Below are positions 1-13,700 of a DNA stretch of 64,000 nt, one piece after another. The DNA lies in contig OX155951.1 of assembly GCA_944548615.1 (NCBI GenBank), forward strand, positions 22,007,934 through 22,071,933, read 5' to 3'. Positions within the stretch are counted from its first letter, which is position 1. Each line of letters starts with the position of its first letter. The stretch is from Micropterix aruncella (taxonomy: Eukaryota; Arthropoda; Insecta; Lepidoptera; Micropterigidae). The position numbers were made by a program, and so were the translations under genes. Below the pieces are notes generated by a model. The model made no database searches. It was not told where the DNA came from and saw only the letters and a program-made list of their open reading frames with translations.

Positions 1-359
1 GTTATTTTATTTTTTCTCTTGTTTCCATGGTTTCTCTCGTTTCCATGGTTTCTTTAATATACTATGTTAGTGATTCCCTTATTCAAAACTGTAGAATACA
101 TATATTCACGGCTTTGTTGTGTGGAATGTTTACGGTATTATGAATATTTGAATATTAATATTATTGGTAGTTAATTCTAAATACAACTATTTTGCCGAGA
201 CATTTTATTATTCACAAAGCTACTGCAATCACCATCTTATCTTAAAACGTGAGTAGCAAGGTGCGAAGTAAGCGACAACGAAATTAGGGAACAATCTTTT
301 TCTCTTCTTTCTTATATATTTGTATGAAAGAAAGCCTCAACTCTTTTAGTTCTTACCTG

Positions 360-800
360 ACAGGCTATGAAACTTTCAGAATCTCCCGGTTTTCAACATT
401 CCTATCGATGGCGGTTTCAAATACCGCGTAGGTAAATGGCGAATATATCCCGGAAGTTGGTGCATTCAAGATCTTGGTGTAACTGGATCAGAAGCTGACG
501 TTTGATCAACACATTAATAGTATTGTTAATAAAGCGTCTAGGACAGAATATCTAAACCATTCTCACATAAATATCTTTAAAAGGCTGTATTTACATTATA
601 CGAATATTTGCAGTATTTTAGAGTTCGCGTCTCAAATTTGGAATCCAAAATACGACGTATATTAAAACACGGTGGAGGGCGTTCAAAGACGTTTTGTGAG
701 ACACAAAATTTAGTGAACACATTGTCATTCATCGTACCGCCATGAATGATTTTGCTCTCTCCATGTATTTGAAGTCCCTCGTGTAAGCACTAGTTAGGAC
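360..800 (+). pseudogene. Decayed LINE reverse-transcriptase C-terminal fragment
   Basis: Conceptual translation with frameshifts gives 'DLGVT', then LDQKLTFDQHINSIVNKASR, later ILEFASQIWNPKYDVY, then VEGVQRRFVRHKI. This is the standard post-catalytic region of jockey/CR1-type LINE RTs (DLGV-x-LD.KL ... LEY-x-S-x-VWNP ... +E.VQ++F). Stops and frameshifts interrupt it. The rest of 1-360 and 800-1280 shows no further coding signal. Confidence 0.6.
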
Positions 801-1293
801 CAAAAGTGTATTATGCCCCGCTTGATGACAGATTCAGTATGTCGATTTCAATAGTAGGCTTTCAATGACGGTCGATTTCAATATGTCGACTTATTTATTC
901 AGCGAGGCTGTTTATAACTCACTAGGTGACTAGGAAATAGGTATTTATATACCGAACGAACAGAGTTAAAATGAGACGTAGCAATGGACTATAATTTAAA
1001 TGCCTATATTATATCCTATATCTTAATACTCTCTTTTTATATCCTAGCAATAGTTTGAAATAATTTAATTTATTTCAATGCATTTTTTGATAACTATCGT
1101 ATAAGAATATAATGTAAGATACTACTGCAGTAAATACTTAATCGGCCAGCGAAACATTGTAGCAAGATAATTAGCCATAATTAATGGAGCACTGTATGTT
1201 TTGAGAAAATGAAATAAATAAATAAACAATTAATCATACATTTAAAAGCTACAACAACCTTATAAAATCGAACACTATCGCGGTTGTTGGACA

Positions 1294-1350
1294 TTATAAA
1301 TAGGATAGAAACGAATTCACGTGGTAAATTTGTTTCTATCCTATTTATAA
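1294..1350. repeat. 19-bp perfect inverted repeat with an E-box in the loop
   Basis: The left arm 1294-1312 (TTATAAATAGGATAGAAAC) is the exact reverse complement of the right arm 1332-1350. The 19-nt loop contains CACGTG (1318-1323). Confidence 0.85.
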
Positions 1351-1379
1351 ATACAATAACCTTTGTGCAAGTCTCTGTA

Positions 1380-1620
1380 ATGTTTGAGAAGCCGCTTCGC
1401 CTGGAGGTGCGCAGAGTGCGGAGTGCGTTTCCTGTGCTTCCCGGCACTTGTATGCCTTCGCGACCGCAGCTTGCCGGAGGTGGAGGCTATCAGTAGCCCG
1501 TCCGCGCCTTGACGGTCGGCTCGACGCCTCGCAGAGGCAGTTCATTCACGAACACCGACCGCTCTGGGCACGCGCCCGCTTACCGCGAATCCATAAAACA
1601 CCCCCTATTCTATAATAGTG
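1380..1620 (+). promoter_or_regulatory. GC-rich presumed promoter / 5' UTR of the RA-domain gene
   Basis: This stretch is clearly GC-richer than the AT-rich surroundings, lies just upstream of the start-codon exon, and contains an arthropod initiator-like TCAGT at 1490-1494. No TATA box is evident at the right distance. Promoter activity is inferred from position and composition only. Confidence 0.3.
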
Positions 1621-1653
1621 TATTAAAATAGTGAGTTTTATAAAAAAGCGATC

Positions 1654-1728
1654 ATGTTGCCCGATCGGAAATGTGAGATCAAACCTAAGCCAGTCACTCA
1701 GTTAACCATCAATCCTCGGAATTTACAC
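1654..1728 (+). CDS. RA-domain gene exon 1 (start codon exon)
   Basis: The ATG at 1654 has A at -3. It opens a 25-codon reading (MLPDRKCEIKPKPVTQLTIN...) ending exactly at a strong donor, CAC|GTAAGT, in phase 0. That matches the phase 0 acceptor at 4952. A GC-rich stretch lies just upstream, as expected at a promoter. The link to exon 2 is inferred from phase and position, without similarity support, so an alternative or additional 5' exon is possible. Confidence 0.6.
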
Positions 1729-4700
1729 GTAAGTATTGTAGAACATACTACTATTGACAATTGACTTCTGACACCGCTCTCGAAGATTCCGGAACCTCCT
1801 TCGTGGCCCCTTCTTTCGTCTTTTTGGGCTTGTATCTTCTACCAAAATAGGATTTTTACTTTGAATGTAGCCGCATAGAATAAACCACACCTTTAAATTT
1901 ATCCACTCAACCAACTAACTTAATAATATAACAAAAAAATATTTTTTTTGCACCAGTATAATAGGAGCGTATTCTACATTGTTGATTTTTTAATGTCACC
2001 CGACTATATTCATCATGCTGATTCCGAAACTACAATAATCTTTATTCTATAGGCATATAAAGAAGCGTCAAACACTTACATTTCAGTATGTTAAGTTAGT
2101 TGTTTTTTAAAACAATACATACACACCTATATGGCGGTTGGTTTAGTTTTTTTTAAACAATCCTAAAAACTCAGTAAAAAGAGCTTTATTTCAGTAAATA
2201 CATTACTTTTTTTTTGTCTTCAAATATTGTGGGTCCGAGACTATTTTCTAACAGATTTAGCATTACAATGGTCGAACCTAGTAGTGTTTTTTTATAAATA
2301 AATAAGGTTCCTATAATACATCAATTCCTCTTCCAATTTATTCGATGCTTTTTTCTATCAGATTTAGCATTACAATTTTCGAATCTGGTATTTGGTAGTG
2401 TTTATTTGTGATAAATAAAAAAGTTTCCTATATTACACCAATTTCATTGCAGCTGACAATACAAAAAAAAATATAAACAAAAACACAAAATGAAAAATTG
2501 AAACTGAATTAAACAAAATGTAATAACGATGCAAAAGATGCAAATCAGAGGATATCCTCGGGATATCTCCTTTCCTGGTTTTCGGGACACATCTTTTATT
2601 GATTCAGGACACTAATATTTAATGAAGTAAAAAATAAAAACTCATAATCAAATAAATAAAAAAATAGAAATTTGAATATTTAATACATAGTTGCAATTAT
2701 TCCTTCCTCAAACATTAAAAGATTTTTTTATTTCTGACTTTGTCATCCCAGCTTATCCGGAACATCCTGCGATAGGCCTACATCTCAAAAGCTTTAAGCT
2801 AGGCAACCATGCAGCCTTACAGCCCATTCATTTTGAAGTGATATTTGTTCTAATCTAATTTACTGTAAGCGCATGCATGATTTTGTTTTTCAAAATTGTG
2901 TAACTGGCATTGAATATTTCGAATTTTCGTTTGAATTTTAATTTTCTCTGGCCCAAATTCTAATGTATTTCCCGGTGACTTAGAGATAGCTAGCCCTCGA
3001 ACATTCAGAAAGCTAATCGTTTAGTGGCTGGTTGGTTGTAGGTAATAATCTCATTTATGAATAATCTAACCAATTAAGTTTATGTATTTTGTAATTTGAC
3101 CCATTTTATTAATTTTAATTGCGTTATTTGTATTTAATAAAAAAATGCATATTTAAGGAACATATTTATATTTATTTTCCTGATTATTATCGAAGTTATA
3201 TTTATAAATATATGAGTTATAGTTATAGTCGTTCAAAATTTTATTATATACGTATTTTTTAAATATTTTAATAATATATTTTTAGAATATATTTTTATAA
3301 TATATATATTTTAATAATATATTTAATAAAATATATTACACACAGTAATATATTTTTTTTTGTAAAAGCGGACATGTTATTTACATGTCTACTTTGTATT
3401 TTCCTTTGTCCCGAAGTTTAAGCACGGCTTACTTGGGTTATATCAGTCAACACAGGACCATGCACACTTGGTGTATGAATTTAGCAATCATTGTGCATTG
3501 CTTATATAATTAAAATTAAAATAAATAGTTTACTTATACTTCTTCATTTATACCCCTTCAAATACTTTAATTTGCCATTTTCGAAGAATAATAATCAAAA
3601 CCTGTTGATAAAAATAAAATAGCCTTTTTGTTGCGTATAGGTTCGCGGGTACATTATTCACTTTGTTGCATATAAAACACATTGTCGCTCGCACACGACG
3701 TCGCTCGTAAACATTAGACCACAAACCTGCGATGGTTTGATCCGTGTAGTTCAAATCCCGACCCAAAACACATTGACTGAAGAATGGAAAAACAAATCCC
3801 ATAATTAGATAACAGAGAAAGCTAGAAACTATATGAGGATGGTGGTCATCAATCAATTAATCAATCAGGATTTCTCAATTGATCTAAGTATACAGTTGAC
3901 AGGATAAAATATATGTTTCTCGTGAATTCTCTGACAACTGGTACTGACAAATTCTCTGATACTGACAAACAAAACTGACAAATTCTCTAAGAAAATGAAA
4001 ATACCTTGTACATATTAATATGTTATAATATGTCATTGTTCATAATCCAACGAAAATCGGCAATAGGGCTTCAAAAAGAAAAAGTGTTTCAACTTTGTCG
4101 CATTTTACGCCTTTCCAGCACCCGCCATAAACAGCACCAGTTTTGTCAGCGTAATAATTATAAACATGAACAAATATAAATAATTATAAATAGTAAATAA
4201 TTATAAACAAGCCTTAGCTTCTAGGTATTTTTTTAAGACGGTGTACTTTTGTGTATGTATTATTATTTTATTAGTACCGCCAACACAATATATTTTTTTG
4301 GATGTATTTTTATTAAGACGGTGTATTTTCTATACACCGGATGCTGCGCTGATAATATTAATGTATCATTATCTCTCTACTGAGGATGCAAGTTTATCAG
4401 TACTGCCAACACAATTCGCAGAATTCTGATAATTAGTTATGTTAACAATGAACTGTACTGTTCGAAAGTAGTGATAATGATGGAAATTAAAAAAAGAGGG
4501 AAATCGATGACAACTGACCATTTCAGAAAGAGATAAGAAGCACCATGCTAGAAAGTTATTGTGTACTTTTACATTAAGGATCCTCTTTTGTAAGTGGACG
4601 AATTGATATTTTATAATGAGCATACCTTATTTCGTGTTTTGTTTTACGGCCCAGTGAGGTTCCTCACGTAAGGTCCGAACGTAAATGATGGCCTTCGCCG

Positions 4701-7700
4701 TACACCTTCAGTATTAGTTGATTGTAAAATACTTCTGATTATGTCATGTTTAAGTGACGCCAAATAAATTGTCTTACTTATTACCTGTGCAATTGAAAAA
4801 CTCCTCAGGGTGTGAATAGTAGTTTGTAATAAGAAAACCAGAACGTGCCTCTCTTCATTAGATGGTTAACAGCATGCAATGGGTTTTGCAGCATTCCATC
4901 AGCGAACCTGTCCTTGCATAATTATAACAATTTCATTTCTTTTATCGACAGACGACCATCAAAGTGTACGCACGATGCCTTAGACCCGATATCGAGTATA
5001 AGACCTTGAGCGTAACGTTTGGCACAACTTCGCGCGAGGTGGTCTCCCTGCTGCTCGGCAAGTACAAGATGCGACACAGGGATCCGAAGCTCTTCTACCT
5101 GACCATGGAAGTGACGGTGCGGCAGGCTGGGGTCAGGACAGTCCTTGTGCTGGACGATTCCACAAAACCCGCTGCGCTGCAGAGCTGTCATCCCAAAGGC
5201 TATTCCAAGTGAGTCTGATACTTTGCTACGGATATGAGATAATCGTTAATTGTCATTCAATCATAAAACTCTCGTAAAACCATAGAGATAAGATACAGTG
5301 TTTTTTATGGAGGTAAGTAAACCCGTTAACATCATTTGATTTTTTATTAGGTTGGTAATTTGATGCTTAGTAAGAGATTGAATACTTAGCCAAGTAGCGA
5401 AGTGGTAGTCAGAAATAGGGCCGTAAACCTTATTTTTTAACTGATTTATCAAGTTGCTTATCTAGTTCGTTCGCTCGTGTAGTGATAGGAAGGGATCCGG
5501 AGTTTAAGGAGTCAAGATACAACTTTATGCCTCTTCTTCACGATATGATATCTGCCATTTATAAGGCCATTAAACGGTAAAGTCCCACACTGGTGTCTCC
5601 TTTCAAGAAAGACCAATTGGGGACTTCGAAATTTTACCATATTTTGGGACTTCGAAATTTACCACTTCATCTACTCTCTTTGGTTCCATCATATCTGTTA
5701 CCTCCAAACAACATCAACGAATCTTACACGATTCTGTGCATTTCTATGACGTGCCTTTAAAGTTTTACAGCATTCTGGCAGGTTACGAGCTTTTTGAAAA
5801 CACTGCGGTAGGTGTAAATAAAGAGGAACTTGATATGTTTCCCCCTGCGCTTTTGAATCGTAATGTGTTGTTTTGACGCGTGCTGCTCGCTCAGCATTTT
5901 GTTTGATCCACCTGTTTCTAAAATCGGCAACGGTTTTCTTATTTCCACACCCGAATCGCTAGACGAAGAGCCTTTCGGCTTGTCCTATAATTATCTCATA
6001 TTCGACATAATTTGAAGATTTAGTTTGCATTGCCTTTACACGGGATTCATGTTTGATTTTGAATTCTTTGTCTAAATTTTCAATTCATTTTTATCTACTC
6101 TATAATAATATTTGTAATTTCGAGTGTTTTTTGAGGAAATCTTTGTAATACGCTAATTTAGTCTAAATATGATTTCAGTAATTGTATGAACTTCATAGAT
6201 ATAAAATTATTGATCTCCATACAATATGTTCTAAATTCATATGCATATCTGGCACAATTATTACTGTTAAATTGTTAGTAATTATTAGTAAGTTAATTAT
6301 TCTCTTCTTTTTCTAATAGTGCCTCTCCTATAGAAGGTTGGCTGTCAGCTATGTGAATTATTCCCAGTAATTTAATATTAATGTTGAATTCCTTAAATAA
6401 ACTAAGTATGGTAACCTTGATAAATGGAGAAAAATCGAGCGATTAAATACAATTAATAGTACGATCCATAAAGCTACACTGAGATATTTCAATTTTAATT
6501 TCACTAATTCCTCCAATGGTTAAAATATTTAATCGCAGCAAAACTGAATTAAACCGTATTTCCAAAAAAACGGGGACTTAATGTTATCTCAGTATTGCTT
6601 TTGACTATTTAGAAACTCAACCCTGATTTGTTATTTATATTACCAGGTTTTTATTTTTATTTTCTAAAACCCCAGTGATGCATTGTTTGCTGTATACACG
6701 GTGAGTTTTTAATTAGTGGCATCCTTGAAGTGGGTGAATCAGTACGAATAAAGAAGCAAGTGTTGATAAGCAATTTTGGGAAAATAAAAATATCAAAAAT
6801 ATTTAGAAAAAAGCTAAATTTTAAAATTTTAACTAGTAAATAAAAGTTTGACAATCGTTGAGCGCGCTGCGCCATCTAGCCATAGGTAAAATATCGCGAT
6901 TAAACCATATTCGCGAAATTTTAGCTACCACTAGATGGCGCAACGTGATCACCTCTTTTTATAGTATTTTTCAATACATAAACATTTTCAACATAAACTT
7001 TTTTTAAATTTAAATAATTTTTTTTTTTGTATTTTATAGATTATTATATCCTTAAAAAGTTGCTTATTTGCTCGTACTAATTCACCCACTTCAAGGATGT
7101 CACTAATAAAAAACTCACCTGTAGATATCGTTTTTTTTTACATATTTGGGTTAACTCAAACGACTTTTAGGGACTTAGCTCACTGTTGCTTTTGCATGGT
7201 GATGTGTCATCGTCCACTACTTCTGCGACTTAGAAAGCGATGTCTAATTGGAATATACATTCTTCAATAAGTTCTTCTGCTTTTTCAGGTTCTCATTACA
7301 AATGCGTCGCGGCGGCCTCGTGAAGATATACGACTCTGCGCTGATGTCCTCGAGTCAGTACAAGAGCCTTCTCATCAGCGACAGGACCACGGCCGACGAG
7401 CTGCTTGCCATACTACTCAATTGCTACAGTTCCTCAGAGAAAGTCGAGCAGTTTTCGCTTTACGAAGTGAGTTGAATTAATTTTAAATTGAACCTAGATG
7501 CAGTGATGGACCACTTTTGAATGGTTGCCTCTATTTATAGCATAAATGAGATATGGATTAAGCCTTTTTGCCTCGAGAAATAGGTGAATTGGACCACTTG
7601 GTAGCTGAGAAATGTAATACTATCAGATTGTCTCTTACTTCAGCTTCGAGTTGTTTTATTTTGCTTCAGAAAAAATGCCATTTTAAAAATAAAAGGCAAA

Positions 7701-10700
7701 ATGTATACTGTTTCTTTTTGTCTGAAAAATCACTGAAGTTGTCGATAATGTCTAATATTTCTTTTATGCCATTATTATGCTAGTAAATTGTATTTATTAT
7801 TTAGTGGTTTCATTTTAGTGGCCCGTATTCTGTTACTCGCGGGCTTAAATTAATCTGGTGCTTAAAATTAGGAACTTAAGCACCTTCGTTATTTTGTTGG
7901 TATTCCGTTTCATCAAAATTAAGAACCGGTCTTAAATTTAAAAATTTTCAATTTTGTCTATGGCCGTTCCAAAGCGAGGTCTTAATTTATGTCAGCTTGG
8001 TCACTCGCTACCCGCCCGCCGCGCGTCGTCTCGTCACCGCGCGCTCATTGCCGCCACGTTTTCGTTTGTTTTAAAATATACAAATATACAAGGATTATCA
8101 TACAATATACAAGGCTATAAATGGAATCAAGGAACTCCCCTCAATCCGCAAGCTTCTTTTGCAGCTAGTGGAGGAAGTCAAACAGCTAAAGTCCAACCAG
8201 AGCCCTCCCTCGCCACTCGATCGCCTCGTCGAAGAATTAGAAGAAAGAGATAGACGCTCCAAGAACTTAATTATCTACGATACACCAGAATCATCATCTT
8301 CAGTGGCGGCGGACAGAATCAGCCATGACAAATCTCACGTGAAAACAATTCTTGGAAGGTTTAAAGACTTTAAGGTGGAAAATGTACGAGTATATCGTCT
8401 TGGAAAACGCTCTGATAAATCGAGACCCATCCGCGTTGTCCTGAAAGATAAGGCCGAGGTACTGACCATCCTGAAGTATAAAAGAGAAAACAACATAAGA
8501 AATATTGGAGCTGATTTAACCGTTTTTCAAAGGGAGCACCTCAAGAAACTCCGTGGCGAACTCGAGGATCGCATCGCACGTGGAGAAAATAACCTCACCA
8601 TAAAATACATCCGTGGGACTCCCAAAATTATCGATAGAACCTCGATCCAACCAAAAAACTAACCACCGGTAACATCCTTCAATTCACATTCTTATACACA
8701 AACCTGGCAACGCTATGCTCTAAATTTGACGAACTCACCATAGAGGTAGCCAAGTTTCATCCGACATTCATTCTGATCACTGAAACATGGCTACATCCCG
8801 ATATAATGGACGCAGCGGTAAAAATACCTGGATACGTACTCTATAGAAAAGACAGAATAAAAACAAAAGGTGGTGGAGTGGCAATTTATTGTTTGGGAAG
8901 TATTCAATCTGTCATTGTGCAAGCGCGACCCAATGCTCAATTCCCAGCCATCCACTCCGACATGCTGTGGCTTAGCATACAAATAGAAAATCTAAAATTT
9001 GAGCTAGCATGCATATACAGACCAGACACGTCTACACACGTAAATATTAAAGAGCAAACTAACGAAATCATAACTGCTATGGAGCAAATATCTTCGCAAC
9101 ATGATGTTCTCATCTTCGGCGACTTTAATTTTCGAAAAATAAACTGGCCATTAACAGAAGCTCCAGAGAATACATCTAGCCTAGAGAACCAGTTCACAAC
9201 CATGATACTGAACAGCAGTCTCTACCAACTGGTAGACAGACCAACACGCTACAGAGGCAATGATGAGCCTGGCTGGCTAGATCTTATATTCTGCAATGAC
9301 AAGCAACTGGTGTCAAAAATGGATTATTTGCCGCCGATAGGTATCAGTGATCATATATCAATTTTAGCGACTATACAGGTGCAAACCAACAGCAAGCTTG
9401 ATGACACTCCGCAGAAACCTCGAAAAAATTACAAAGACCATGACTACTCTGAAATTAAAGACACTCTCACAAATAGCGACATATTTAAAGATACATATAC
9501 TGCAAACAACATTGACGACAAGTGGAACTTATTCTCCAAAGCATACCAAGATGAAGTCGAAAACAAGATACCTACCATCAAAACGAGGAAACGACCGGCA
9601 ACTAGTAAACCTTGGGTTAATGCACATATTAAAAATTTGATCAATATCAAGAAAAAAGCTTGGGATGCTTACAAAAGATGCAAAGAATGTCATGGCACCG
9701 AAAGCAACCATTCCTATTATCAAAAATACCGACAGCACTGTAACGAAGTGACAAGAGCCCTGAGGCAGTCGAGGGCATCGTTCGAGAAACACGTATTAGA
9801 GAGCGGCCCCAAATCATTTTACAAATACATGAGAACACAAACGGCTTCCAAGATGTCTGTGCCCCAAATGGTCAAGGATCCGATTAATGGTAAAATGCTG
9901 ACTTCCAGTAAAGATATTGCTGATGCATTCGGTAGGCAGTTTCATCTAACCTATGTTCGTGAACCCTCTGGACCAATACCCCCAATCAAAGGTGAAAGGA
10001 CCGAAGATACACTAGAGTACGTGGAGTTCACTGCCGATGATATTGAGAAGTATCTAAACTCTCTCGACGATGCCTCCTCATGTGGACCCGACAACATACC
10101 GACCATTGTTCTAAAAAAGTGTTCCAAGGAAATCAGTCCCATCCTATCGAACATTATGACCTATTCGTTTGATAATGGCTCTGTACCTCAGGGGTGGAAA
10201 ACTGCTACAATTACGCCAATTTTTAAAAAAGGAGATAAACTGGACCCGGCCAACTACCGTCCCATAAGTGTAACTTCTGTTTTATGCAAATGTATGGAAA
10301 GAATAGTGGCTAACTCTATTAGGAAGTACACAACAGACCACCACTTACTACCGGAAGAGCAGCACGGCTTTATTCCTGGGAAATCCGTTACCACTAACCT
10401 CCTTTCCTGCGTGAACGCATGGAGCATTGCTATGGATACCCACATCCCGATTGATATGCTATACTTGGACTTTGAAAAGGCATTTGACAAGGTACCGCTG
10501 GAAAGGCTTCTCGCTAAGCTAGAACATATCGGCATACGAGGCAAACTGCACAGCTGGATTAAGTCCTTTTTGAATGACCGCACATTTAAAGTGCGAGTTG
10601 GCGACACTCTGTCAGACGAATTCAATGTGGTCAGCGGAGTTGTGCAAGGATCAGTGTTGGGCCCTACGCTGTTCAACTTATTCATCGCGGATCTTAAAAA

Positions 10701-13700
10701 AGGCATAACTTCAAGTGTTAGTTTCTTTGCGGATGACACCAAACTGTTTGCAAATCCTACTATAGCAAATCTCAGCAAAGACCTTGATCAAATTCTTGAT
10801 TGGTCCACAACATGGTTGATGAAGCTAAATGCTGATAAATGTACGGTCCTTCACATCGGCAAGAGCAACCCCAAACAACAGTACTATCTAGGGTCGGTTC
10901 CGTTACAAAGTGTTACGAAACAAAGGGACCTGGGCGTAACGATGGTGAGCGATCTGAAGTGGGGTGAGCACATTATACAGATTGTGAAAAAGGCTAACTC
11001 AGTTATGTACCTCATCCGCAAGTCGTTTAACTATATCACACCAGCCTTATTTGTGTCACTGTACAAAACCTACATCAGACCAATGCTTTGGATTCCAGAT
11101 ATGGAATCCGTACTTTGTGAAAGACGAGGATCTCTTAGAAAAAGTCCAGCGCCGAGCGACCAAGATGCCAATGGGGTTCAAAAATCTGGAATATGCAGAA
11201 CGACTCCGCAGATTGCAGCTGCCTACACTTAAGGATCGTCGGACCAGGGGTGACCTCATTGAAACATATAAGATCCTCAACGGTTGCTACAATTGCCCCG
11301 AATTGTCTTCTATCTTCAAGAGAAACTACAAGCATCATCTGCGAGGACACAATTTTAAGCTGGAGAAAACGCGATTCCACATGAATCCCAGGAAACATTT
11401 CCTGACCAACCGGATTGTGGACCAGTGGAACAGTTTACCTTCCGAAGTGGTTGAAGCGAGTAGTGTCAATATGTTCAAAAATAGACTAGACGGACACCTT
11501 AAACAGAAATTGTAGTTGTACTCAGTTTCATATTCAGACATATCAGCAATTATGCTGCCTGTCTGTAAATGTAATAATAATAATAATAATAATAATAAAT
11601 ATATAGAAAGATATTTATCATAATGTACAAAAAATATTGACACAGAACTTTCAGGGCAAATTACTTACGATAATCGGCGCTCATTTTCTTCGATTTAAAA
11701 GCCAGTCTTTGAAACCGCGACAAAATATCTTGAAAATCACGAGAGAAACAAGAGGTACACGGCGACTGCTCGATTTAGACCGTTCTTAGTTAAGACCCCG
11801 AACAAGACCCATCCGCCATGACACTTGTAAAAACGGAATACCAAAAAGAGTCTAGACAGCGCTTAACGTCAATTTAAGCACCTGATGAGCATGCACGCTT
11901 CAATTAGTTCAAAATTATCTTGGGGTCTAAAAACGCGCTGAAACGTCATTTTAGCGCGTTTTTAGACCTCAAGTTAGGCACCTGCGAGAAACGGAATACC
12001 GGCCAATATATACTAATTTCAGACAACAAATAATTAGGTAATTTTATTTATTTTAATTTATTTGGCATTCCACAAAATAATATTTTGTTAACAATGTTTT
12101 TTTAAAAGTTTTTTCTTCTGATTTTTTAAATAAGCTCATAATGTAATGCGAATATAATTATAAAAACTGACTCGTAATAAGAGTACAAACATGTATATCC
12201 TGTCGAAAGGCTTTAAGGATCATCTTTTATCTAAAATTAAATTAATTAAAGACTGACTTAAAATGCATTCAACATTAAAGAGTTTTTTTTTGGTTGCCAC
12301 GAAGATATTGAAGTTAATAGAAATCAAAGGACTGGTGAGGCATATACGATCTATAAAGGTCACAAAGACCTGTAAAGAGGAGGCGTATAAGATACACATA
12401 TTGCATATTCACTATACATAACAACTTACATCGTCCATAATAAAATGTATATCACATACACTTATTTTAGACTCTTTATAAAGCGAAGCTAGATTATGTG
12501 GCAATTAAAATTTTCTAACTTTTCTTTCTGATTATTTGCAGGTATGTAAATCACAGGAATACCAACGTAAGCTTCATCCTGATGATTTACCACTTCGAGT
12601 ACAGCAATCTTGGCAAGCGTCGGATAGACAGAATTGCCACTTCCTTGTTCGTCGCAATCCTGACTACAGAGCTCTAACAAGGCGAAAACAGGTTGGTTTG
12701 TTATATTTTTTGCTCTTTTAATAAATGTAACATTATGACAGTCTTGATGATGCGTTTGGTACATCTCTATTCTCTTCAAATGTCACTATTTTGTACGGCC
12801 TTAAGGGCGTCTAATTTTCATTATTATGCTTTATATTAGGGTGAGTTTTGAATTAGTGGCATCCTTGTAGTGAGTGAATCAGTACAATAAAATACGCAAC
12901 TTTTGATTAAAAAAACTCTGTTTTTTTTTGTCAAATTAGAAATTCTATCTATTGAAGAAAAAATTGAGAAACGTTAAGCGCGCTGAGCCATCTAGCGGTA
13001 GGTAAGGTATCGCTGTAGCTATTTAAAACTGTGTACTATAAAAAAAAAGAAATACAAATGTTCGACAGAAAATAAAAACATTTTCTTTTCTTTTCTATTT
13101 TTTGTAAATAAAAAGTTGCTAAGCTTGTCGTAATGATTCACCCACTATAAGGATGCCACTAATTAAAACTCACCCTGTAAAAATGTTTACCTAATGGCTT
13201 AACTCATCTTCATCCATTTCTGCCATTTTAAAGTTATTCATGTTTCTCATTTTTGTTTGCCATTTTAAAGTTATTCATGTTTCTCATTTTTGTTTTTGCA
13301 GTTGATGTGGTCGCCCGACTTTCAAACTTCAACCAAGGAAATGCTTCAGCTCTCCTCCCTGCAAGATACCTTACAGTCGTTCTCGAGTCTCAACCTAAAC
13401 GACACCACTAATTTCCCAAAGAATGCACAAACGACGCCTGATAAGGAAAAGACAATAGAGAAGACTCACAACAGAAGCATAGACACAATTCTCGACGAGA
13501 CCTGCGATAAATGGGGCAATTATGTAAATTTGAAACGAACTGAAAACCCAGAAAAGTCACACAGCTACAATTGTGACAAGAAACCATTCAGCTGTGAGAC
13601 GTGCAACCCTCCAGTTACCCCAAAGTCAAATATAACGGCCAGTAAGAGCTGTCACCAGATCGGCTGCTACAGCCCCGTGTATAGATATCCGAGTATCAGC

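Larger units (their letters stand above)
7818..12004. mobile_element. Gapped-TIR DNA element carrying an inserted LINE
   Basis: The left end GGCCCGTATTCTGTTACTCG (7820 on) and the right end, reverse complement GGCCGGTATTCCGTTTCTCG (12004 down to 11984), form an imperfect TIR. The same inner motif GGTATTCCGTTT recurs at 7899-7910 and, inverted, at 11831-11842. GGTGCTTAAATT-type and AAGAACGGTCTTAA-type motifs are also inverted copies. I infer a roughly 0.5-0.8 kb foldback/MITE-like element interrupted by the LINE at 8.08-11.6 kb. I see no transposase and no clear target duplication. Confidence 0.6.

Noticed and set aside
7954..8253. 99-codon ORF at the start of the LINE
   Set aside because: Out of frame with recognisable ORF1; Arg-rich end is a frame shadow.
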